From: Planctomycetota bacterium
Lineage (GTDB): Bacteria > Planctomycetota > UBA8108 > JACQVS01
NCBI GenBank assembly: GCA_028280485.1
Contig: JANQLS010000023.1
Location: forward strand, 41,013-105,012
Direction: 5' to 3'
DNA: 64,000 nt
The notes below the pieces were generated by a model that ran no database searches, was not told the DNA's origin, and saw only the letters and a program-made list of their open reading frames with translations. The stretch's first letter is position 1, and the number at the start of each line of letters is the position of its first letter. Position numbers and translations under genes: made by a program. This document shows positions 44,513-53,578 of the stretch, one piece after another.

Positions 44513-46036
44513 ATGAGCATCCTAGAACTTCGCCTTCCTCGAAAGAAGATATTGATTACGAGCGTTCTTCTTGTTTTTTGTGCGAATCTTCTCTCAGCAG
44601 CCGATCGCCCAAATATTTTATTCATCTTGGCGGATGATCAATCGCCCTTTGATTTAAAGATGTACGACCCTGATTCCAAACTGGAGACCCCGGTCTTAGC
44701 CAAACTTGCCTCCGAAGGCATGGTGTTCGACGGAGCTTATCACATGGGATCGTGGTCGGGAGCCGTATGCACTCCTTCACGTCATATGATTATGTCGGGG
44801 CGAACTCTTTGGCATATTTCGAATCGATCGATCCCCAAGCGCCTGCGCAAGAAAGGCGCACCCACTTCAACCTTCGTTCCCGCAGACCTGCCAGAGCAAA
44901 CGATGGCCGCCATTTTCAATCGGGCTGGTTATGACACCATGCGGACTTGCAAGCGAGGAAATAGCTTTGAAGGTGCCAACAAAAAATTCACAGTTCGTCA
45001 TGACAGTACCAAGCGAGGCGGAACCGAACAAACGGGAAGCGCCTGGCACGCAGATCAAGTACTCAGTTTCCTGAACGCCCGAGAGAAATCTAAAGATGCC
45101 GATCCCTTTTTGATCTACTTCGGTTTTTCGCATCCTCACGATCCACGAACGGGAGAAGATGGCTTGCTCGCCAAATACGGTGCAGTGAATCATAAAGATA
45201 AGAAATCACTTCCTCCTCTAAATCAGAAACAACCCCAACTACCCTTTAATTATCTACCCGCGCACCCCTTCCACCATGGGCATCCGGGGCTGCGGGATGA
45301 AGTCCGCGTTCAGGGGGTATGGGAAAACCGAGATGAAGCCACCATTCGAAATGAAATAGGGCGAGAGTTTGCCTGCAGTGAAAACATCGATATCCAAATC
45401 GGTCGGGTCTTGAAGAAACTCGAAGCGATGGGAGAATTAAAGAACACCTACATCTTCTACACTGCCGACCATGGCATGGCGATCGGACGTCACGGCCTTC
45501 AAGGTAAGCAGAATCTCTACGAGCACACGTGGCGAGTCCCCTTTATCGTCAAAGGACCGGGGGTAAAAAAAGGAAGAACCCAGGGAAATATCTATCTCTT
45601 AGATGTGTTAGGCACTATTTGTGACCTTGCAGGGATAAAACCTCCAAAAACCGTTGAGAGTAAAAGTTTTCGATCCGTGCTTGAAGGTAAGCAACAAACG
45701 ATTCGAGAGGTTTTATACGGCGCCTATTGTGGTGGAACAAAGCCCGGAATGCGATCGGTTCGAAAGGGCGACTGGAAACTCATCAAGTACGACGTTCTCG
45801 ACGGTAAGGTACGAGAAACCCAACTCTTTAATCTCAAAGACAATCCCGGCGAACTCCTCAAAGAGCACCATGCGGATGCGGTTATCAAGTTAAATGGAAA
45901 TACCCCAAAAGCTCATCAGCTTAACTTGGCGAGTGACCCCAAATACAAAGAGAAGTTAGCTGAAATGGAGGCGTTGCTTCTATCGGAGATGAAGAGACTT
46001 CATGATCCTTACCGATTTTGGGATCAGTTGAAATAA
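44513..46036 (+). CDS. Sulfatase, choline/iduronate-sulfatase-like group
   Basis: A 507-residue exported sulfatase (signal peptide to ~30). RPNILFILADDQSPFDLKMY supplies the first metal Asp pair (41-42). The formylglycine site is C86-T-P-S-R. HPHDPRTGE gives mid-chain metal histidines, and FYTADHGMAIGRHGLQGKQN gives the late Asp-His pair and basic residue. The GxxGxxGKxN ending of that motif is typical of this group. The C-terminus has VRKGDWKLIKYDVLDG and ELFNLKDNPGE-type sequence (QLFNLKDNPGELL). It is transcribed alone or with the haem/dockerin gene 58 bases downstream. Substrate unknown; sulfated polysaccharide is likely from context. Confidence 0.94.
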   Translation: MSILELRLPRKKILITSVLLVFCANLLSAADRPNILFILADDQSPFDLKMYDPDSKLETPVLAKLASEGMVFDGAYHMGSWSGAVCTPSRHMIMSGRTLWHISNRSIPKRLRKKGAPTSTFVPADLPEQTMAAIFNRAGYDTMRTCKRGNSFEGANKKFTVRHDSTKRGGTEQTGSAWHADQVLSFLNAREKSKDADPFLIYFGFSHPHDPRTGEDGLLAKYGAVNHKDKKSLPPLNQKQPQLPFNYLPAHPFHHGHPGLRDEVRVQGVWENRDEATIRNEIGREFACSENIDIQIGRVLKKLEAMGELKNTYIFYTADHGMAIGRHGLQGKQNLYEHTWRVPFIVKGPGVKKGRTQGNIYLLDVLGTICDLAGIKPPKTVESKSFRSVLEGKQQTIREVLYGAYCGGTKPGMRSVRKGDWKLIKYDVLDGKVRETQLFNLKDNPGELLKEHHADAVIKLNGNTPKAHQLNLASDPKYKEKLAEMEALLLSEMKRLHDPYRFWDQLK

Positions 46037-46094
46037 GCTAAAAATAAGGCAATTGGTATACGCAAAGAGCTTTGAATTTAAGAATTAAACTGAC

Positions 46095-47096
46095 ATGAGC
46101 AAGCACTACAGAAATTCAATTCGACTAAAATTATCGCTGTTAATGTTTCTTTTTCTTCTTGGGGGTACCCCAGTCTGCAAAAAGATTCATGCCCATGGTT
46201 GTTTACAGGACCTCTTTCCCAACAGTAATCAATTCAGCTGTGGAGGCTGCCACGTGGAGGGCCTACCGGGAGGTGAAAGAAATGCATTCAGCGCTGATTT
46301 AGAGGCCTTCTTAGATCAAAATGATTTATGCAACAGTAATATTTGGGGACCTCTCCTAGCGCAAAAAGATTCAGATAAAGACGGCCGAACGAATGGTGAA
46401 GAACTCATGGATCCATTAGGAACATGGAAACCTGGAGATCCCAACCCTGGAAATCCAGATCAAGTTACCTCACCAGGAGAATTCGATGAGCACAGCGAAG
46501 GGCAACTTGAAGTGGAGCCCAACTCGCTCATGTTTGGAGAAGTCGAGCTTGAAAATTCAGCCATTCAAGAATTGGTATTAAAAAACGTTGGAGATTGGCA
46601 ATTAAAAATAAACGAAGCGAGCCTAGTTGACAGTAGTGCATTTAAAATTTTAAACTCACCCTTAGTCGAAACGATCGCGGCAGGATCTCAAGCCACTCTC
46701 TCTATCGAGTTTACCCCGATATCTATTGGTACTAACAACGCAACCCTTCAGATTAAAACCAATATTTCGAACCAAGAACTCTTGCAAATACAATTGTCTG
46801 GAATTGGGAAAACTAAACCCGAATTATTCAACCGTGGTGATAGCAATCAAGACCAGACAATCGATACATCCGATTCTATATACACATTAGTTTTTCTTTT
46901 CTTGGGAACAGTTCAACAATCTTGTTTGGATTCATTAGACTTCGATGACTCTGGACTTATCGACATATCTGATCCCATTGCAAATTTAAGCTACCTTTTT
47001 CTCGGAGGGACTCCCCCGCCTGGACCAGCCCAACAAACTTGTGGCCAAGATACGACGGCGGATGAGCTTAATTGCGAATCATTTTTAGATTGTTAA
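46095..47096 (+). CDS. Secreted haem-motif / choice-of-anchor / dockerin protein
   Basis: A 333-residue protein with a signal peptide to ~33. The haem-type motif CGGCH (49-53) is followed by a DSDKDGRTNGEEL EF-hand-like loop (~92-104), the 'cytochrome plus temporal calcium loop' pattern seen in surface proteins. Residues ~140-240 form an ASPM/HYDIN-type Ig-like domain (choice-of-anchor D: LMFGEVELENSAIQELVLKN, ATLSIEFTPISIGTNNATLQ). The C-terminal dockerin-like module (FNRGDSNQDQTIDTSDSI, DFDDSGLIDISDPIANLSYL, CGQDTTADELNCESF) completes it. The combination suggests a haem domain tethered by a surface module. Confidence 0.87.
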   Translation: MSKHYRNSIRLKLSLLMFLFLLGGTPVCKKIHAHGCLQDLFPNSNQFSCGGCHVEGLPGGERNAFSADLEAFLDQNDLCNSNIWGPLLAQKDSDKDGRTNGEELMDPLGTWKPGDPNPGNPDQVTSPGEFDEHSEGQLEVEPNSLMFGEVELENSAIQELVLKNVGDWQLKINEASLVDSSAFKILNSPLVETIAAGSQATLSIEFTPISIGTNNATLQIKTNISNQELLQIQLSGIGKTKPELFNRGDSNQDQTIDTSDSIYTLVFLFLGTVQQSCLDSLDFDDSGLIDISDPIANLSYLFLGGTPPPGPAQQTCGQDTTADELNCESFLDC

Positions 47097-47188
47097 ACCA
47101 GAAATACAGTGAGCATTGGATTTTGTAAATTTAGATGACTGAATGCCCCATCTATCCCACTAGAGAGGAGATCGATATCAGTGCTGGA

Positions 47189-48607
47189 TTACTTCCATTT
47201 TTTCAAAAAGACATCCGCCCAGCCCCGCCGATCAACGGGAAGTAACCAATATCCAACCAGCTCATCCACCGAGGTTTTAATTCCATCAGTAACGTTATTG
47301 GCGTGTCGCGGATCATTGGGAACGTGCTCAGCGCTCGCCACAGCCTGACAGTTTCGAATAATATTTATCCCGCGAGCTAAAACTTCTAATTCAGAAAGTC
47401 CACCTGAAGTTTTCCCAGGTGGTCGATGGGTTATCTCAACTCGAATTCGATCGAATGAAATATCGGGTATTTGCACAAAGGTGGGTGGGTCTTTGTGATC
47501 CTCCCACTTCATATTGATAGCTTTGCGCTCCCAAACCTTTTTCTTCCCTGAATAGAGAGAGACATTACACCGACTGGAACCCGTGTTGTTACCTACTCCA
47601 TTATGCTGATTATAAAGAACGATGGTAGTAGGAGCAGGAAGGGACATTTCAGCGAGTCGCTGACTGAGTTCAACTCGCTTAAGCCCTGAAAGCTCACTGA
47701 GACTTCGTACGTACCAATGGAAGGCTCGAAGTTTCATTGACTCTTTCCAAGCTTTATTCTTTTTATGTAGGTTGGATAGATCTTCCCAGCGTTTAGCCAA
47801 TTTTATAATCTCATTGGCTTCGATGGGATTATTCAGGTCCGTTTTTGCGAGATCTGCAAATTCTTCATCCGCAGAACTCGAAAGTAAACTCAATCCACGC
47901 TCCCAATCGTACTTGTGAAAACAGAGGAACTGACCCACTGCAACTTTACAAATGGAATTCTCTGGATTCTTTTCTAAAATTTCAAATTGACGTTGTACTT
48001 CCTTGTAGGCCGGTTTTAATCGTCGAACGTCATCCCGAAGGAAAGAATGAGCATCTGAAAGAATAGAATTTTTCGTTTTGCGAACTAAGGACCGGGTGTC
48101 TTGAAGAACTTTTTCTGCGATGTCGAATTCGTACTGATCGATCTTTTTTTGAACTAGTGAAAGAGCGACCTCGCTAAGGGAGTTTGCTTTAACCCGAGTT
48201 TTAACTTTTCGACTAGCCTTTTTTATTAACTGACGTTTTAGCTCCCCTTCTTTGACTTTAAACTCAGCAGCCAATCGATCAACTGTGTCTAGTGATTTTT
48301 GATATTCACCATTGGCGCTCAAAAGTTCGGCTGAGCGATTGAGAATGACGTAGAGAAGGGCAGGTTCCTCATCCGAAGTTTCATCCACTAACTTCAGTAA
48401 CTCTTTTGTTAAAAAAGGAAGCTCCGAATCTTTAGGCCGATCAAAATTGGAGCCTAATGCTTTTCGCAACCGATCTTCGGCTTTGGATTGTGCTGCCTTA
48501 TCGGGAATGGGCTTTAATTCAGGTACAATCCCCCATGTCGGAGATCCAGTGAGAAAAAAAGCTACAAAGCCAAAGAAAAATAAGCTGCTTAATATTTTGC
48601 TCTTCAT
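47189..48607 (-). CDS. Secreted planctomycete helical protein with discoidin-like domain (paralogue B)
   Basis: A 472-residue protein with a signal peptide (to ~26). A helical region (~30-310) contains the signature CKVAVGQFLCFHKYDWERGL, LLSSSADEEFADLAKTDLNN and AWKESMKLRAFHWYVRSLSE, a module I recognise from planctomycete exported proteins, where it usually precedes a lectin-like or SUMF1 domain. The C-terminal ~150 residues look like a discoidin/F5-8-type jelly roll: TTIVLYNQHNGVGNNTGSSR, CNVSLYSGKKKVWERKAI, DRIRVEITHRPPG, GGLSELEVLARG, GYWLLPVDRRGWADVFLKKW. It is clearly homologous along its length to the protein encoded at 48737, from which it is separated by 129 bases. A binding, not catalytic, role is inferred. 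Confidence 0.87.
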   Translation of the reverse strand: MKSKILSSLFFFGFVAFFLTGSPTWGIVPELKPIPDKAAQSKAEDRLRKALGSNFDRPKDSELPFLTKELLKLVDETSDEEPALLYVILNRSAELLSANGEYQKSLDTVDRLAAEFKVKEGELKRQLIKKASRKVKTRVKANSLSEVALSLVQKKIDQYEFDIAEKVLQDTRSLVRKTKNSILSDAHSFLRDDVRRLKPAYKEVQRQFEILEKNPENSICKVAVGQFLCFHKYDWERGLSLLSSSADEEFADLAKTDLNNPIEANEIIKLAKRWEDLSNLHKKNKAWKESMKLRAFHWYVRSLSELSGLKRVELSQRLAEMSLPAPTTIVLYNQHNGVGNNTGSSRCNVSLYSGKKKVWERKAINMKWEDHKDPPTFVQIPDISFDRIRVEITHRPPGKTSGGLSELEVLARGINIIRNCQAVASAEHVPNDPRHANNVTDGIKTSVDELVGYWLLPVDRRGWADVFLKKWK

Positions 48608-48736
48608 AAATATTTCAAAGTCTAAATAAGTGCCGTCAACTGCAGGGCTTAAAACTTAAAGCAGGGCTCGGACCCTAAACGTCAATTATTCCAAGCGAGA
48701 CCTTAAAACTCAACCTACTGAACGAGCTAATTTAAT

Positions 48737-50170
48737 TTACTTCCACTTCTTGAGATGAATGTCCGCCCAACCGCGACGGCCCCGTGGCAATAACCAATAA
48801 CCTATTAATTCTCTCGCCGAACTCTTAATCCCATCCGTAATATTTTGAGCGCTTCGAGGATCGTTTGGCTTATGCTCGGCGCTGGCTTCAGCTAAACAAC
48901 CCCTGACGATATTGATTCCTCGCGACAGGATCTCAACCTCGGAAAGTCCACCAGCATTTCGTCCTCGGGCTCGGTGAGTGATATCCACTCGAAATCGATC
49001 AAATTTAACTTCGGGGATTCGTACAAAAGTTTGAGGATCCTGATTTTTCACCCACTTTAAATAAATCGATTTACGCTCCCACACCTTCTTTTTACCTGAA
49101 TAGAGGGTAATGTTGCATCGACCCGATCCCGTATTATTTCCAGGTCCATTGTGTTGGTTATAAAGAACGATCATAGTCGGCGCAGCAATTTCCATTTCTT
49201 CGAGACGCTTTGCCATCTCGACTCGATCAAGGCCCGACAAAGAATCGAGGCTTTGTGAAAACCAAAAATAGGCCCGTACTTTCGCTGCCTCACTCAGTGC
49301 CTTTTCTTTTTTATGCTCTTTAGAAAAGTCTTCCCAACTATGGGCTATTTTTAAAATATCTTCAGAGGTAGTTGGCAAACTAAGATCTTGGTTGGCAAGC
49401 TCAGCAAGTTCTTCATCTGCACATTCAGACAGAAGCATCAGACCTCGATCCCAATCATACTTGTTAAAGCAGAGGTATTTCCCCACATCCACTTTACAAA
49501 TCGAGTTGTCTGGATCTTTTTTCAGGACGTTAAACATCTTTTCAATTGCCTTAAAGGCCGGTTTTAACCGTTTAACATCATCTTTGTAGTATCCATGCCT
49601 ATCTACAAGTTGGACATTCTTAGTTTTTCTCACTAAAGTTCGAGAATCTTGAAGAACCTTGTCAGCAACATCGAGATCATCGCCAGCGATACTTTTCTCA
49701 ACCAATTCTAGAGCCAACTCACTCAGCTTGGTGGCCTGTTCCCGGGTTTTAACTTTTCTGCTCCCCTTCTTAATTAAATCTTGGGTGAGCTTTCCCTCCG
49801 AAAGTTCAAAGTTTGAACTCAATCGCTGAACCACTTCTAGTCCCGTCTCAAAATCTCCGCTATCTAAACAAAGCTCCAGAGTGCGATCTAAAAGCACATA
49901 CTGAACAGCAGAGTCTTCCGAGGTTGTTTCATCGGCAAGCTTAAGAAGCTCTTTAATAAGTGAAGGCACTTCAGAAGCTTTAGGGCGGTCAAATTTTGAG
50001 CCGAAGATATTCTTTAAGCGTTCTTTGGCTTTGGCTCGATTAGCGGATTCAGGTATAGGTTTTCGTTCAGCGACGGGTACCAAAGAGTAAACATTTGACT
50101 TGAGAGTATCGGTAACCCCAATGACAAGAAGGAAAATCAAAATTGAACATGTTAATAATGTAAATCGCAT
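48737..50170 (-). CDS. Secreted planctomycete helical protein with discoidin-like domain (paralogue A)
   Basis: A 477-residue tandem paralogue of the protein at 47189. A signal peptide (LLTCSILIFLLVIGVTDTL) is followed by the same helical module: CKVDVGKYLCFNKYDWDRGL, LLSECADEELAELANQDLSL, RAYFWFSQSLDSLSGLDRVE. The C-terminal discoidin-like domain has MIVLYNQHNGPGNNTGSGRC, NITLYSGKKKVWERKSI, DRFRVDITHRARG, GGLSEVEILSRGINIVRGC and YWLLPRGRRGWADIHLKKWK. Shared order and near-identical C-terminal motifs show a gene duplication. No catalytic motifs. Likely surface glycan binding. Confidence 0.87.
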   Translation of the reverse strand: MRFTLLTCSILIFLLVIGVTDTLKSNVYSLVPVAERKPIPESANRAKAKERLKNIFGSKFDRPKASEVPSLIKELLKLADETTSEDSAVQYVLLDRTLELCLDSGDFETGLEVVQRLSSNFELSEGKLTQDLIKKGSRKVKTREQATKLSELALELVEKSIAGDDLDVADKVLQDSRTLVRKTKNVQLVDRHGYYKDDVKRLKPAFKAIEKMFNVLKKDPDNSICKVDVGKYLCFNKYDWDRGLMLLSECADEELAELANQDLSLPTTSEDILKIAHSWEDFSKEHKKEKALSEAAKVRAYFWFSQSLDSLSGLDRVEMAKRLEEMEIAAPTMIVLYNQHNGPGNNTGSGRCNITLYSGKKKVWERKSIYLKWVKNQDPQTFVRIPEVKFDRFRVDITHRARGRNAGGLSEVEILSRGINIVRGCLAEASAEHKPNDPRSAQNITDGIKSSARELIGYWLLPRGRRGWADIHLKKWK

Positions 50171-50489
50171 AAATACGCCCAGATTGGAATCAAATTAGAA
50201 ATTATCAAATTTTGAAAGAAAAGAACCAGCTCTCAAATCAATGAGTCCAAATAAAAATGAAGGCTAGCCTGAGTACTCCATAGTCCAAGAAAATGCTCTT
50301 AACACCTTCAGGAATTTCATTGTAAGGTTCAGTGAAGAATCGAGTCAAGAAGTACCGACTAAGAGAATGGGCTTCGAGTGGTGACTATTAATCTCTATCG
50401 ACATGGAGATAAACCGAAAAAATTAAAGGGAAAACATCTGAAATCTTAACAATTCATTAAAACGGGACCGGCACAGAAAGTTAGCTTTT
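50171..50489. other. Intergenic region with possible gene remnant
   Basis: 319 bases. No intact gene. The minus strand from 50384 to 50238 reads as plausible protein and is listed separately as a possible remnant. No strong hairpin or promoter was recognised. Confidence 0.45.
50238..50384 (-). pseudogene. Possible decayed gene fragment
   Basis: The minus strand is open for 48 codons between in-frame stops and reads like the end of a real protein (LSRYFLTRFFTEPYNEIPEG followed by VKSIFLDYGVLRLAF), but it has no start codon and no upstream continuation in frame. Residue composition is ordinary, unlike most chance frames. Family not recognised. Chance cannot be excluded. Confidence 0.25.
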
Positions 50490-51857
50490 TCATCTCAACT
50501 TTACCTCTTTTCCAATTGTCGCCATTTTTAATCTGACACTTGGCTTTTGTTTGTTCGTGTGAATGACCCGATACACAAAAATCACTTCATTACCATTTAG
50601 AATTGCACCTAAAAGATCTATATCCTGAGATACGTTAATTTCTCCAAGATCATGGATTGTCCGTTTTATCAAATCTAAACAATAGGCTTTCGTTTTTCCT
50701 TGAGAGCGGCCGATGTTGAGCACTAAATCATCACGGTTATTAAAAAAGATTCCTCCAAGGGATTGATAAGGTAGCTTTCCGACCCAGGGCTTTCTTAAAT
50801 TCTCATACGAAAAGAATTCAAAATTTCTCAGGTCTTCAGTTTTTTCAATTCTCCCAAAATATTTCTCATTGAAAACCACGTTAACTTTGAATTTATCCGT
50901 AATAAATGAGGCAACTTTTCTTTTAGTAAAGACATCGAAAAAATTTTGACCTCGAATGTAGTAACCAGGACCAATGAATGGTGCGCTTGTAGAATACTTT
51001 TTTTCACGCCGCGACTTGAGATCATAAATGACATGTCGGAGGCGATTACCGAAAGCAGCATATACACGTGATCCGCGCTTAAAAATGGAGTTATAGCGTT
51101 TACCTCGAGCAGAATATTGCACGGTGCGAAGCCGCTGGAGTAAAACGCGTTTAATTTCGAAGGGTTTCCCACTAAAAGGGTGTAACACTTTTACTCGAAA
51201 AAGCTTTGGATTTTTAAATCGGGAGACAAGAACAACGTAATCTTTATTATCAATTGTACGATAAGATACATCGGTGCTCAGGTTGGTCTCGGTTCTATCT
51301 ATTTCGTGTTTCCAAAGTACTTTTCCCAATCTTGTAACTTGGCAAACTGATTCAAAACCATAGAGAATTAGCCCTTCGGCCCCGAGCCAAGCAAATCGGA
51401 AACGTCTAAACTTTAATTCTTTAAATTTTAGAATCCATTTAGAGTTTCCTTCAGCGTCGACTCGCTCAACTGTTTTTGTTCTTTCATTTACGATAAACAC
51501 CCCATTACTATCAGCATACAAGTATCCCTCCGGAAGTCGAATTTCCGTTTCTCCAGCATCCAAAGAGATCAAAGCTTTCCCCACATGTAAACGATTCCCA
51601 ACCATGGTTGGCAGGCTTGAACTGGTTCTCCTCGACCATAATTCCTTTCCCCGCTCCCGGCTAGCTCCAACGAGAGTCGATTTGTTATCAAAGTCGGTGA
51701 GGTAGACCACGACATGGTCGCCAGCTAAGAATATCTCTGCTGATTTTTGCGGGATTCCAGTGGCTGAAATGTCGAATTCATTGGCAGGAAGCTTCAAGTT
51801 TGAAATAGATAGTAAGGCAATACAGATCAGCTTAGTAAGGAACGAACGCGTATGCAT
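50490..51857 (-). CDS. Secreted beta-propeller-like protein
   Basis: A 455-residue protein when started at the ATG at 51857, which opens a normal signal peptide (MHTRSFLTKLICIALLSISN); a GTG at 51902 would add 15 residues. Blades like those of PQQ proteins are visible but degenerate: VVYLTDFDNKSTLVGASRER then GKELWSRR; VERVDAEGNSKWILKFK; VCQVTRLGKVLWKHEIDRTE. The second half is rich in Phe/Tyr/Lys and lacks clear blade motifs. No enzyme residues seen. It is divergent from the sulfatase operon that starts at 52139. Probably an exported binding or assembly protein. Confidence 0.82.
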   Translation of the reverse strand: MHTRSFLTKLICIALLSISNLKLPANEFDISATGIPQKSAEIFLAGDHVVVYLTDFDNKSTLVGASRERGKELWSRRTSSSLPTMVGNRLHVGKALISLDAGETEIRLPEGYLYADSNGVFIVNERTKTVERVDAEGNSKWILKFKELKFRRFRFAWLGAEGLILYGFESVCQVTRLGKVLWKHEIDRTETNLSTDVSYRTIDNKDYVVLVSRFKNPKLFRVKVLHPFSGKPFEIKRVLLQRLRTVQYSARGKRYNSIFKRGSRVYAAFGNRLRHVIYDLKSRREKKYSTSAPFIGPGYYIRGQNFFDVFTKRKVASFITDKFKVNVVFNEKYFGRIEKTEDLRNFEFFSYENLRKPWVGKLPYQSLGGIFFNNRDDLVLNIGRSQGKTKAYCLDLIKRTIHDLGEINVSQDIDLLGAILNGNEVIFVYRVIHTNKQKPSVRLKMATIGKEVKLR

Positions 51858-52138
51858 TTTTAACCCCAACTGAAAGATAAAAAAGAACTTCCCCAAATTC
51901 ACTTGTCGTATTGGCCCAGTGGATTTGAATAAAGTATCAATAGATTTAAAATTATTTAAAAAACCAAGATCTTATGATCGTCATTACAAGCTCATTGTAA
52001 AAAAGTAATCTATCACGGGTCAAGGTCTCAATTCCCGACAAATCTCTGACCAACTCTAATTTCCAATTTCATTTTGTGTTAACATCTTAGATTCTTAAAA
52101 GTTCCAAATTCCTAGGCTCAACATCAAAGGCGAAAATA

Positions 52139-53578
52139 ATGAAGCCACTTCGGATATCGAACTCATTATCCTTATTTTTTACATTGGTGTTTCTTTTTGG
52201 ATTTTTCCACCGTGAAGTCAATAGCGCCGAAAAACCCAATGTCGTCCTCATCTATATCGACGACTTAGGTTACGGCGACCTCAGCTCCTACGGCAGTAAA
52301 GATATCCCCACTCCTCACATCGACCGTTTAGCAACTGAAGGTGTTCGTTGTACGGCTTCCTACATCACCAATCCTCCCTGCTGCCCCAGTCGGTGCAGCT
52401 TGATGATGGGACAATACGCTCAACGGTTTGGGAAATACGGCATGTCGCGAGGACTTCCTATCCCCGAGGATCGCCCAACCTTGGCTAAGTTTCTAAGCCA
52501 GCAAGGTTACGTTACGGGACAAATTGGTAAGTGGGATATCGGGTCGAAACGACAGGGTCCCTTGCAGGTGGGCTTCACTGAGGTTGCTAAAAATCCTCCC
52601 AAGAAAAAATACACTCCATCAGAAATCAAAAAGGCTTCTCTCGAATTGCGAAAGAATCTAAATAAGAAAAAAGGTAAATCAAAATACATCTGCATCAATC
52701 GAGAAGGTAAAGAGGTTTGGCTCACCGATTACGACGGCGACTCTATGGTGGAGTTTGTGGAACGAAATAAATCAAAGCCCTTCTTTCTCTACTGGTCTCC
52801 CGAGGCGATTCATTCGTTCAATAGTGAAGTTCCTAAGAAACTCTCAAGGCGAACGAAAGCGACAGGTAAAAGGGGTCGATTAGGAGGAGCCATCATTTCT
52901 GTGGATGATCAAGTTGGAAAACTCATCGAGGTCTTAAAAAAGCATAGCCTTCGTAAAAAAACCCTGGTGATCTTCTCCAGTGATAACGGTGCGAATTCCG
53001 GCGACGGAGGCTCCTCTTCCCCCTATACCGGCGGCAAAGGTCAAGGGACTCAAAAAGAAGGCTGGGTGCGTGTCCCCACGATATTTTCAATGCCCGGGAG
53101 GCTCCCTCAAGGCAAAGTCTACGACGGCATGATCGCTAACTTTGATTTTTATTCGACGATTGCGCAATTGACAAGTAACTGGACTCCAAAACATTGCGAT
53201 GGTGTAGATCTCTTCCCTTACTTCATGGGGCAGGAAAAGAAGCCCGCCCACGAATACCTCTTTTGGTTGAACAATCAACTCGACGACGCCGTACGTAGAC
53301 ACTTAATCGCCGTGCGTTGGAAAAACTGGCGACTCTATAAAAAATACACCAAGGACCCTTGGCAGTTATTCGATTTAAAAGCGGATCCCCGCGAGGAAAA
53401 AAACTTAGCGAGTCAACATCCAAAGATAGTGAAACAACTCAGCGAAAAACACGCTGCCTGGGTTAAAACCCTCGTTCCACTAAAAAATGCTCCAAAAATC
53501 CGGAGGGGCGACCCTGTGATACCCAATGGACACGGCTGGGAATTTGCCAAGCCGAAGAGTAAAAGCAAGTCCCAATGA
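52139..53578 (+). CDS. Sulfatase (first gene of sulfatase operon)
   Basis: A 479-residue exported sulfatase with signal peptide to ~30. VVLIYIDDLGYGDLSSYGS gives the metal Asp pair (41-42). The modification motif is C81-C-P-S-R, with a second Cys in the x position. GQIGKWDIGSKRQGP is the mid-chain catalytic segment, with Trp-Asp where GKWHxG is usual, so the common His is replaced by Asp. IFSSDNGANSGDGGSSSPYT supplies late metal ligands and RVPTIFSMPGRLPQG the following loop. It opens a tight run of four sulfatases plus a DUF1080 gene; its stop overlaps the next start by 4 bases. Confidence 0.93.
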   Translation: MKPLRISNSLSLFFTLVFLFGFFHREVNSAEKPNVVLIYIDDLGYGDLSSYGSKDIPTPHIDRLATEGVRCTASYITNPPCCPSRCSLMMGQYAQRFGKYGMSRGLPIPEDRPTLAKFLSQQGYVTGQIGKWDIGSKRQGPLQVGFTEVAKNPPKKKYTPSEIKKASLELRKNLNKKKGKSKYICINREGKEVWLTDYDGDSMVEFVERNKSKPFFLYWSPEAIHSFNSEVPKKLSRRTKATGKRGRLGGAIISVDDQVGKLIEVLKKHSLRKKTLVIFSSDNGANSGDGGSSSPYTGGKGQGTQKEGWVRVPTIFSMPGRLPQGKVYDGMIANFDFYSTIAQLTSNWTPKHCDGVDLFPYFMGQEKKPAHEYLFWLNNQLDDAVRRHLIAVRWKNWRLYKKYTKDPWQLFDLKADPREEKNLASQHPKIVKQLSEKHAAWVKTLVPLKNAPKIRRGDPVIPNGHGWEFAKPKSKSKSQ

